NCBI GenBank assembly: GCA_019634365.1 | Contig: JAHQVM010000119.1 | Coordinates: 1 to 64,000, forward strand | DNA from: Flavobacteriaceae bacterium | GTDB taxonomy: Bacteria > Bacteroidota > Bacteroidia > Flavobacteriales > Flavobacteriaceae | Direction of reading: 5' to 3' | DNA length: 64,000 nucleotides | Notes under the pieces: model-generated | Seen by the model: only the letters and a program-made list of their open reading frames with translations | What the model was told of the DNA's origin: nothing | Databases searched by the model: none | Part shown: piece by piece, positions 28,269 through 36,270 of the stretch | Layout of the letters: each line of letters begins with the position of its first letter | Numbering within the stretch: the first letter of the stretch is position 1 | Position numbers and translations under genes: made by a program

Positions 28269-28616
28269 CTATAACTTTAACTGAAAAGAATAGTTCATCT
28301 TTTGTATTTCAATACATAAATCAATTATGGGTTTCACTTTATTTTTTTCTTTTAGGTCCAATTCTGTTAATAATATCAATTGCGTCTGCAACTCGTAGGC
28401 AGAACCATTTGCGATTCCTAGGAAATGCTTGAATTCATTATTCGAATTTCTTCCTGCCCCTTCAGCTATATTTGAAGGAATCGAAATTGCACTTCTTTTT
28501 ATTTGCGATATGAGTCCATATTTTTCGCTTTTGTCTACATTAGAAACCAATTCATAAACTTGCTTCACCAGTTTCATAGATTTTTGCCAGAGTATTAGGT
28601 TTTCAACTTTATGCAT
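28269..28616 (-). CDS. Four-helix-bundle protein (S23 / 23S rRNA intervening-sequence protein family, Avd-related fold)
   Basis: 'LILWQKSMKLVKQVYELV...YGLISQIKRSAISIPSNIAEGAGRNSNNEFKHFLGIANGSAYELQTQLIL'. Confidence 0.93.
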   Translation of the reverse strand: MHKVENLILWQKSMKLVKQVYELVSNVDKSEKYGLISQIKRSAISIPSNIAEGAGRNSNNEFKHFLGIANGSAYELQTQLILLTELDLKEKNKVKPIIDLCIEIQKMNYSFQLKL

Positions 28617-28620
28617 AAAA

Positions 28621-28659
28621 TCTAAGTCTCAATACTCATATCTCATTACTCACTACTAA
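28621..28659 (-). repeat. Degenerate heptamer tract 5' of four-helix-bundle gene (locus 2)
   Basis: On - strand TAGTGAG TAATGAG ATATGAG TATTGAG ACTTAGA; TCTCAATACTCA (28627-28638) and ACTACTAA (28652-28659) are exact reverse complements of tracts at 28251-28262 and 28241-28248. Confidence 0.88.
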
Positions 28660-31064
28660 TTCCTAAGCGGCTTCCCTTTCTGAATCATATGTTGCAATCT
28701 TTCTAAGGTCTTGCGTTCACCACAAAGACTCAAGAAAGCCTCTCGCTCCAGATCCAATAAGTATTGCTCTGTTACCATAGTAGGTTCAGACAGATCTCCC
28801 CCTGCCATTACATAGGCTAGTTTATTGGCAATCTTCTTATCGTGCTCACTTATGTAGTTACTGGCTTCCATACTGTCGGTTCCTACTAGGAACATTCCCA
28901 GTGCTTGTTTTCCAAGGACTTTTACATCTTTGCGCTTAACAGGTTTGGTGTATCCCATATCTGCCATTTGTCTCGCCACCGCTTTGGCTGTGGCTATTTG
29001 CCGATCTTTATTCACTACAACAATGTCCTTTCCTTGCTTAAGAATGTCTAGGTCATAGGCTTCGTAAGCAGAAGTGGAAACTTTGGCCATACCTATGGTA
29101 AGAAAGTATTCTTGTAAACGGTTAAGCTCTACATCGTTTTTCTGAAAAGTATCACTGGCACGGAGCGCCATTTCCTTGGATCCTCCACCGCCAGGTATAA
29201 CACCTACACCAAATTCAACCAAACCGATATAGCTTTCGGCAGCTGCCACTACACGGTCGGCATGTAAGGTCATTTCACATCCTCCACCTAAGGTCATTCC
29301 GTGGGGAGCAACTATGGTTGGAATGGAAGAGTAGCGCAGTCGCATTACCGTGTCTTGGAAATACTTAACAGCCATGTTCAGTTCGTCATACTCCTGTTCT
29401 ACAGCCATCATAAAGATCATTCCAATGTTGGCTCCCACCGAGAAGTTAGCGCCTTGGTTTCCTATCACCAATCCTTCATAATCTGCTTCAGCTAGATCTA
29501 TGGCTTTATTCAGTCCGGCCAGTACATCTCCACCAATGCTATTCATTTTACTTTGGAATTCACAGTTTAATATACCGTCTCCCAAATCTTCAACCACAAC
29601 ACCACTGTTCTTGAATACTTCTTTGGACTTTCTAATGTTATCCAAAATGATGAAGGCATCCTGTCCAGGAATCTTCTCCTGTGATTTTTTCGGAATATCA
29701 TAAAAGTAAGAAGCTCCGTCCTTCACGGAATAGAAACTGCTATTCCCATCTGCTACCATTTCGGTTACCCAAGCGGCAGGTTCTTTATCGAGTGCTTTTA
29801 TTAATTCGATTCCTTTTTCAACCCCGATGGCATCCCAAATTTCGAAAGGGCCATGTTCCCAGCCAAAACCGGCTTTCATGGCATCATCAATTTTGTATAG
29901 CTCATCGGTAATTTCGGGGATGCGTTTGGAAACATAGGCGAACATGGCTCCAAAATTCTTGCGGTAGAATTCCCCGGCTTTGTCTTTTCCACCCGCCAAT
30001 ACCTTAAAACGATCGATTACTTTGTCGATACTTTTGGTCATTTCCAAGGTGGCAAAACTAGCTCTCTTTTTTCCTCTATATTCTAAGGTGTCCAAATCCA
30101 AGGATAGGATTTCGGACTTGCCATCATCTCCCTTTACTTTTTTATAGAATCCTTGTCCTGTTTTGCTCCCCAACCATTTGTTTTCCATCATTTTGCCAAT
30201 GAAGTCAGGTAGTTGGAACAAGTCGTGTTCCTCGTCATCGGGACAATTCTGATGGATTCCATTGGCAACGTGTACCAAAGTATCCAATCCCACGACATCG
30301 ACCGTTCGGAAGGTGGCCGATTTAGGGCGACCGATTACAGGCCCCGTTAATTTGTCCACTTCTTCAATAGTGAGTCCCATGTCCTTCACTTGATGGAAGA
30401 GACTTTGAATTCCGAAAATACCGATACGGTTCCCAATAAATGCTGGGGTATCCTTTGCTATTACAGAGGTTTTTCCCAAGAATTGTTCTCCGTAACCATT
30501 CAAGAAATCAAGTACTTCTTGGGCCGTGTCGGGTCCCGGAATGATTTCAAATAATTTGAGGTATCGCGGGGGATTAAAGAAATGCGTTCCGCAGAAGTGC
30601 TTCCTAAAATCTTCGCTTCTTCCTTCGTTCATGAATTTTATGGGAATCCCAGAGGTATTGGAAGTAATGAGTGTTCCCGGGGTTCGGTATTTTTCCAGAT
30701 TTTCAAAAACCTGTTGTTTAATATCCAAACGCTCTACAACCACTTCAATAATCCAATCGACATCAGCAACTTTGGCAATGTCATCTTCTAGGTTCCCTGT
30801 TGTGATTCTACTGGCGAAATCCTTGTGGTAAAGGGGTGCGGGTTTTGATTTAATGGAATTGGTAAGTGCTTCGTTTACCAATCGATTCCGAACTATTTTA
30901 TCCTCCAAAGACAATCCTTTGGCCTTTTCCTTTTCGTTGAGTTCTCTTGGAACTATGTCCAAAAGCAATACTTCAACCCCGATATTGGCGAAATGGCAAG
31001 CAATTCCACTTCCCATGATACCTGAGCCAATAACGGCTACCTTTTCAATTCTTCTTTTTGGCAT
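28656..31064 (-). CDS. 3-hydroxyacyl-CoA dehydrogenase / enoyl-CoA hydratase bifunctional protein
   Basis: 'KVAVIGSGIMGSGIACHFANIGVEVLLLDI', 'HFFNPPRYLKLFEIIPG'; hydratase region 'GMTLGGGCEMTLHADRVVAAAESYIGLVEFGVGVIPGGGG'. Confidence 0.94.
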   Translation of the reverse strand: MPKRRIEKVAVIGSGIMGSGIACHFANIGVEVLLLDIVPRELNEKEKAKGLSLEDKIVRNRLVNEALTNSIKSKPAPLYHKDFASRITTGNLEDDIAKVADVDWIIEVVVERLDIKQQVFENLEKYRTPGTLITSNTSGIPIKFMNEGRSEDFRKHFCGTHFFNPPRYLKLFEIIPGPDTAQEVLDFLNGYGEQFLGKTSVIAKDTPAFIGNRIGIFGIQSLFHQVKDMGLTIEEVDKLTGPVIGRPKSATFRTVDVVGLDTLVHVANGIHQNCPDDEEHDLFQLPDFIGKMMENKWLGSKTGQGFYKKVKGDDGKSEILSLDLDTLEYRGKKRASFATLEMTKSIDKVIDRFKVLAGGKDKAGEFYRKNFGAMFAYVSKRIPEITDELYKIDDAMKAGFGWEHGPFEIWDAIGVEKGIELIKALDKEPAAWVTEMVADGNSSFYSVKDGASYFYDIPKKSQEKIPGQDAFIILDNIRKSKEVFKNSGVVVEDLGDGILNCEFQSKMNSIGGDVLAGLNKAIDLAEADYEGLVIGNQGANFSVGANIGMIFMMAVEQEYDELNMAVKYFQDTVMRLRYSSIPTIVAPHGMTLGGGCEMTLHADRVVAAAESYIGLVEFGVGVIPGGGGSKEMALRASDTFQKNDVELNRLQEYFLTIGMAKVSTSAYEAYDLDILKQGKDIVVVNKDRQIATAKAVARQMADMGYTKPVKRKDVKVLGKQALGMFLVGTDSMEASNYISEHDKKIANKLAYVMAGGDLSEPTMVTEQYLLDLEREAFLSLCGERKTLERLQHMIQKGKPLRN

Positions 31065-31546
31065 TATACGGTTTGTTTTTTTGTCGTGTATATTTTTTTG
31101 GATTGAATTAAATCCAATATGGTATTCGCTACATTTTTGAATGTCTGCAAGTCTTTATCAGAAACCTCTTCTCGTACCGCTTCGTCAAAACGCAGTACCA
31201 CCTGTTTCGAGAATTCACGCATTTCCACTCCAAAAGGGGTGAGGTGAATCAATACACCACGTCCATCTGCAGGGTTGGGCTTGCGTTGAATTAGCCCTTT
31301 CTCTTCCATGTTTTTTAAAGTACGGGACAAACTGGTTGCTTCCATACCCATTTTGGGCCCTAAAGCCGTAGAAGGCGTTCCTTCTTCTGGATCTATACTT
31401 ATAAGGGCAAACCCGGTGGCCATGGTGCTTTCTTTTTTTCCTGCTTCTTCGTTGTACATTTTTTGTACGGCCATCCAAGTGGCCCGAAGGATGTAGTCAA
31501 TGGTTTTTTCTTTCAAGGGGAATCTACTTTGAAATTGTTCCTCCAA
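31064..31546 (-). CDS. MarR family transcriptional regulator
   Basis: wHTH 'TALGPKMGMEATSLSRTLKNMEEKGLIQRKPNPADGRGVLIHLTPFG'. Confidence 0.92.
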   Translation of the reverse strand: MEEQFQSRFPLKEKTIDYILRATWMAVQKMYNEEAGKKESTMATGFALISIDPEEGTPSTALGPKMGMEATSLSRTLKNMEEKGLIQRKPNPADGRGVLIHLTPFGVEMREFSKQVVLRFDEAVREEVSDKDLQTFKNVANTILDLIQSKKIYTTKKQTV

Positions 31547-31559
31547 AGATATGAAAAAA

Positions 31560-31577
31560 TATTATGCATGCATAATA
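31560..31577. promoter_or_regulatory. Putative MarR operator palindrome
   Basis: Perfect 18-bp palindrome TATTATGCATGCATAATA, 14 nt upstream of the MarR start codon. Confidence 0.65.
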
Positions 31578-31630
31578 AATAATTGAAATTTATGCCGTGT
31601 TTATGTAAAATCTGAATGCTGTCTTAGAAT

Positions 31631-32596
31631 TTAATTGAGCAGGGACAACTTTTTCCAAGATTCGAAGAAGTCCTTGTCAAAGACCGATTCCTTGGTTTTG
31701 GGGTGTTTGAACCATTGCAGTTGTTTGGGACTAAGGTATTGCTGTGGGTTTTGTTTTAACCCCAACGCACTGTTTATTTTGGTTTTCTGAACTTCAGTTA
31801 GCGGAATATGCTTGAATCGGCTGTGCTGAATGAAATAGTCTTCATCCCTTTCCGACCATTGAAATTGGGTTTTGGCTATGGGATACATTTCATTGGCCTT
31901 GGCATAGGAGGCAAGCGCTTCTTCCGAAATTCTATCGGCATCATAAATCACGCGGACCACTTCAGAACGGTCCATAAAACCGGCCTGTGTAGCCAATACG
32001 CCTTCTTGGGAACCCAGCTTTTTCTCGCCGGTCCAAAAACAATACATTCTAAAGTGCTTCTCCTGAAGATTATGATCCGTGGTAGTGGTAAGTTCTTTTC
32101 CTAAAATTTTTACGTATTCCGGAATCGGATTTCCATAGTTTTCCAATGCCTTGATCATGGCATTGTACAATCCTTTGGCAGAATAGTCGCTGGCGACTCT
32201 TCGTACGATATTGTCCCCCTTTTCATTCACGATGCGAACCACGGGATTGTTCCAACTGGGTTCTTTATACTTGTTTAGGATTTTACGATCCTTTCCACCT
32301 TTATTATTGAAGATGGCCAAGGGAATGAACTCATTTTCTATCGCCTCTGTCATAAGGGGATGTGAAAGCACGTTATGGCCATAATTGCGACAGGTGGCAC
32401 ACCCGGGAACTTCCTGAAACAAAATGAGTACCGGTTTTCCTTCCTTCTTGGCCAATGCCAAAGCTGTCTCAAAATCACGGTGCCAGCTTACTCTCCCCAA
32501 TTCTTCATCTTGGTTCTGGGCATTGGTGCGCTCTTGCGCTGTTACAGGGAGCATAAGGAGCAGGAGTGCCAAAGGAAGGAATTTCGGTAGACTCAT
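31631..32596 (-). CDS. Thioredoxin-like family exported protein
   Basis: Signal peptide; 'LALAKKEGKPVLILFQEVPGCATCRNYGHNVLSHP'. Confidence 0.8.
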   Translation of the reverse strand: MSLPKFLPLALLLLMLPVTAQERTNAQNQDEELGRVSWHRDFETALALAKKEGKPVLILFQEVPGCATCRNYGHNVLSHPLMTEAIENEFIPLAIFNNKGGKDRKILNKYKEPSWNNPVVRIVNEKGDNIVRRVASDYSAKGLYNAMIKALENYGNPIPEYVKILGKELTTTTDHNLQEKHFRMYCFWTGEKKLGSQEGVLATQAGFMDRSEVVRVIYDADRISEEALASYAKANEMYPIAKTQFQWSERDEDYFIQHSRFKHIPLTEVQKTKINSALGLKQNPQQYLSPKQLQWFKHPKTKESVFDKDFFESWKKLSLLN

Positions 32597-32668
32597 ATTT
32601 CAAAGTTTAGCAAATACTTAGGGTAAGTCTCCCTTTGGCTTCAACACTTACAGCTCGATTAAAATTTT

Positions 32669-33688
32669 TTAAATATCCATGGCTTCCTTTCGGGATTTTA
32701 TGTCCAGTTTGTTGTAGATACTGCTCACATGGGATTTTACCGTGCTTAATCCAATATTGAAGCTCTCCGAGATTTCCTTATTGGAACGTCCTAATTTTAT
32801 CTCCTCTAGAATCTTACGCTCTTGTACACTTAATTTCTGAATAGGATTGGGACCTTTTTTCCTTTTCCTTTTCAAGAATTGGTTGAGTGCGAATCCCATC
32901 ACAAAGAACCCAGTACCAATTAAGATGTACGTTAAGTAATCTGTATGGGACTGTTGCGGCAATTGAGCCCTGAAGTTTTTGAAATATAAGGAATTTTCCC
33001 CCCGCCATTTTTTTAGATAGTTCTCGTAATAAGGTTTGTTGATGGGGTAATTGGATTCGAATTTACTCCGGTGCAATGCATATAGGGATACCAAGGAATG
33101 GGAGCTTGTATCGGCTACAAAACGCAGTTTTTCATAGATGGCCTGTGTGACAAACTCTCCTTTTACCGAGGAACCTTCAAAATGGGTGCTATCCACATAG
33201 GTATATATGCGATCCACTTCCAAAAGCTCTTTGGAGGGGTCATATCCGTAAATCTCCACAGGGGTGAAGGGTGGATTGCCAGGGATATTTTCGATAAAGA
33301 TGGATGAGGTATTGTTGCCGACCACGAAAATGTGGTTTTCTTCGTTACCACCAATGATCAAGGAAGCTACTGGAGATTCCCTTTTGGATACGTGAATTCG
33401 ATACAATTGGTCTTCTTCAGAAAGATAATCTGTGGCAAATGAAAAATTTCCCAAGCTATCTAAATCCGCTTCAGAAATGATCATTTCATTAGACATGTGA
33501 TACATGTCGTTAAGGGTAGGAATGTGCGAAAGGTAAACGACTGGATCCCAAATGGAATCCAGCTTTAGTTTACCCCGAATACCTGGTGTGTGTTCAACTT
33601 GGGCCTGCCCCAGAACCGCGTGATGCAGCAACAGTGACAACCCAAGAAGGAAGAGGGATCGGTATGGTAGGTTAGCGGTGTTTTTCAT
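32669..33688 (-). CDS. Membrane-anchored LuxR/GerE-type HTH regulator with extracytoplasmic N-terminus
   Basis: N-terminal signal sequence; TM 'YLTYILIGTGFFVMGFALNQFL'; C-terminal 'LSVQERKILEEIKLGRSNKEISESFNIGLSTVKSHVSSIYNKLDIKSR'. Confidence 0.85.
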   Translation of the reverse strand: MKNTANLPYRSLFLLGLSLLLHHAVLGQAQVEHTPGIRGKLKLDSIWDPVVYLSHIPTLNDMYHMSNEMIISEADLDSLGNFSFATDYLSEEDQLYRIHVSKRESPVASLIIGGNEENHIFVVGNNTSSIFIENIPGNPPFTPVEIYGYDPSKELLEVDRIYTYVDSTHFEGSSVKGEFVTQAIYEKLRFVADTSSHSLVSLYALHRSKFESNYPINKPYYENYLKKWRGENSLYFKNFRAQLPQQSHTDYLTYILIGTGFFVMGFALNQFLKRKRKKGPNPIQKLSVQERKILEEIKLGRSNKEISESFNIGLSTVKSHVSSIYNKLDIKSRKEAMDI

Positions 33689-33703
33689 AAGAAAGCAAAC
33701 GGC

Positions 33704-34201
33704 TTAAATATTGCTTGCTTGGTGCGAATGAATTTGAACTTTACCCGTTACATTTTTGGGTTTTAATTTTACTACCCAATCACCCTTCATGGGTTCTTTG
33801 AAGGTTTTGTTGATCTGACCACAAACCGTTTCTGAACTTTTCCCACTGCTGGACGAACTGGAGTTCAATTCACTTTCTACCGAAAAGTTCCCCTGTTTGT
33901 CACCATTGGGATTATAAATCTCCATAGTAAGTGCCCCCGAAGAGATATTACTGGAAACCCCAATATTAAGGCACATGACTTCATCGGTCACTGCAATGGT
34001 GATGGATTCGTTCTTCGAGCTGTCTTCCAGATCAATGGATTTACTGGTTTGAAAACTGGAACAACTGTGGTTCTTGTTGTGATTACTGTTGTGATTGCTT
34101 TGGGCAAACAAGCTGGGACTGCATCCCAAGAATAACATAACTACGATAATTCTGATTGATGTTTTCATAAGTTTCAATTTTGATGAATACTGATGACACA
34201 A
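33704..34201 (-). CDS. Hypothetical exported protein
   Basis: Signal peptide 'MKTSIRIIVVMLFLGCSPSLFAQ' (likely start about 34168); no recognised domain. Confidence 0.6.
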   Translation of the reverse strand: MCHQYSSKLKLMKTSIRIIVVMLFLGCSPSLFAQSNHNSNHNKNHSCSSFQTSKSIDLEDSSKNESITIAVTDEVMCLNIGVSSNISSGALTMEIYNPNGDKQGNFSVESELNSSSSSSGKSSETVCGQINKTFKEPMKGDWVVKLKPKNVTGKVQIHSHQASNI

Positions 34202-34330
34202 ATCTATTTTCAGTTGAAGGGTTTGCCAAATGAAAAGAGGTTGAAAAAAGAACGAAAAAAGTGCTAAAAACGTCTTAGCCCTTCTAAAATAAGGATAAAA
34301 GATAATATTTAATCAAAGCCCAATAAAAAA

Positions 34331-34352
34331 AGGACAGCGAAAAAGCTGTCCC
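34331..34352 (-). terminator. Intrinsic terminator downstream of long-chain acyl-CoA synthetase
   Basis: GGACAGC-gaaaaa-GCTGTCC with T-tract on - strand. Confidence 0.75.
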
Positions 34353-34374
34353 TTCTTAGTTAGTATTGGTTGGA

Positions 34375-36153
34375 TTATTTCTCGTAAATCTTGTTGTAAA
34401 GATCCATGTATTTTTCTTTAATCACCTTGCGCTTCATTTTCATGGTGGGTGTAAGGTGACCGTCTTCGATGCTCCAGATATCGGGCGTTAATTCGAACTT
34501 TTTAATCCGTTCCCATTTCCCAAAGCGCTCATTGAATTTATCGACTTCTTTCTGAATGCGTTTGATAAGAACCTCACTGGTATAAGCCTCTTTTGGATTT
34601 GAAGGGATGTTCTTTTCTTTTCTTTCGGACCAATCGGCTATAAATTCCCAGTTGGGTTGAATAAGGGCAGCAGGCATTTTTTCACCTTCTCCCACGACCA
34701 AGATCTGCTCTATGAAACGCGACTGTTTCATGGCGTTCTCGATCAATTGAGGCGCCACATATTTCCCTCCACTGGTTTTGAACATGGATTTTTTGCGATC
34801 GGTAATTTTAAGGAAGCCATCGCTATCTATAATTCCGATATCCCCTGTATGGAAGTAGCCGTCTTTCAAGACTTCGGCCGATTTTTCAGGGTCTTTGTAA
34901 TATCCCTGCATCACTTGCGGTCCTTTGATCAGGATTTCGCCATCTTCAGCAATTTTTATTTCCGTATCGGGAAGGGCCTTTCCAACGGTTCCGATTCTGA
35001 AACCACCGTTTCTCATATCATTTACTGAAACTACTGGAGAGGTTTCGGTAAGTCCGTAACCTTCCATCACTGGACATCCAGCAGCATTGAAAACCCTTGC
35101 CAATCTTGGTTGCAAAGCAGCACTACCGGAAGCAATGGCCTTCAGGTTTCCACCCAAGGCTTCTTGCCACTTACTGAAAATAAGTTTTCGGGCAATCTTT
35201 AATTTGAATTCGTACCAGCCACCATTTTGACCGTAGGGTTCCCATTTTAATCCAAGTCCAACAGCCCAGAAGAATAGTTTCTTTTTTATTCCGGTAAGAT
35301 CGGTTCCTTTGGCAATGATCTTATCGTACACTTTCTCCAACAATCGCGGCACGGCCGTCATCACTTCTGGATGTACCTCTTTCAGGTTATCGCTAATGGT
35401 CTCTAAGCTTTCAGCAAAATGAATGCTCACCCCGCAATATTGGTACATATAGAGCAACATACGCTCGTATATATGGCACACGGGTAAAAAGCTCAATGCT
35501 TTGGAATTACCCATTTCGATAGGAAGTCGACCTCTACTATGTTTGGCATTGCTGGCAATGTTTTTATGCGAAAGCATTACGCCTTTTGGTTTCCCTGTTG
35601 TACCGGAAGTATAGATTAAGGTCGCCAGATCAACTTCATGAACCGCTTCTTTACGTTTATCAACCTCTGCTTGCAGATCCATATGATCCATTCCCAGTGT
35701 GAGGACTTCGGACCAGTTATCACAACTTCCGATTTCATCGAATGAATACACGCCTTGGAGGGATGGAACGTCTCCTTTAATTTTGTTTATTTTGTCCAAT
35801 ACTTCTGTACAGGATACAAAGCAGTATTTGGATTCACTATGATTCAAGACGTAGGCGTACTCTTCTTCCGAAATGGTCGGATAAATGGGAACATCCTGTG
35901 CTCCCGTTTGCAAAATTCCTATATCGCAAATGTTCCACTCTGTACGGTTGGTCATGGATATGATGGCCACTTTGTCATTGGGCTGTACCCCCAACTTTAT
36001 AAGCCCTCGACTTATAGCGTTTGCTTTGTCGATGTATTCTTGGGTAGAAGTTTTAATCCATTCTCCATTCACCTTGCTTACAAGGGCTCCCTCTTGTGGG
36101 TATTGTGCTAATTGATAATAGGGGAAGTCAAACAGTCGTTTTACGTCGGTCAT
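34375..36153 (-). CDS. Long-chain fatty-acid--CoA ligase (AMP-dependent synthetase)
   Basis: 'LATLIYTSGTTGKPKGVMLSHKNI', 'VMEGYGLTETSPVVSVN', 'GYFHTGDIGIIDSDGFLKITDRKK'. Confidence 0.94.
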   Translation of the reverse strand: MTDVKRLFDFPYYQLAQYPQEGALVSKVNGEWIKTSTQEYIDKANAISRGLIKLGVQPNDKVAIISMTNRTEWNICDIGILQTGAQDVPIYPTISEEEYAYVLNHSESKYCFVSCTEVLDKINKIKGDVPSLQGVYSFDEIGSCDNWSEVLTLGMDHMDLQAEVDKRKEAVHEVDLATLIYTSGTTGKPKGVMLSHKNIASNAKHSRGRLPIEMGNSKALSFLPVCHIYERMLLYMYQYCGVSIHFAESLETISDNLKEVHPEVMTAVPRLLEKVYDKIIAKGTDLTGIKKKLFFWAVGLGLKWEPYGQNGGWYEFKLKIARKLIFSKWQEALGGNLKAIASGSAALQPRLARVFNAAGCPVMEGYGLTETSPVVSVNDMRNGGFRIGTVGKALPDTEIKIAEDGEILIKGPQVMQGYYKDPEKSAEVLKDGYFHTGDIGIIDSDGFLKITDRKKSMFKTSGGKYVAPQLIENAMKQSRFIEQILVVGEGEKMPAALIQPNWEFIADWSERKEKNIPSNPKEAYTSEVLIKRIQKEVDKFNERFGKWERIKKFELTPDIWSIEDGHLTPTMKMKRKVIKEKYMDLYNKIYEK

Positions 36154-36212
36154 AGTCTCTTATTTGTAGGAATGCAAAATAGGGAAAATTATCCAGTTTT
36201 ATGATATTGACA

Positions 36213-36245
36213 AAAAAATGGAATTCTATTACGAATCCCATTTTT
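36213..36245 (-). terminator. Intrinsic terminator downstream of M14 peptidase
   Basis: On - strand AAAAATGGGATTC-gtaata-GAATTCCATTTTTTT. Confidence 0.65.
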
Positions 36246-36270
36246 AGGTATGTGTTTTAGTATGAAAAAC

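Noticed and set aside
11908-28616. Diversity-generating retroelement based on Avd-like proteins
   Set aside because: No reverse transcriptase ORF or template/variable repeat pair was seen near either gene. The proteins resemble generic S23/IVP family members.
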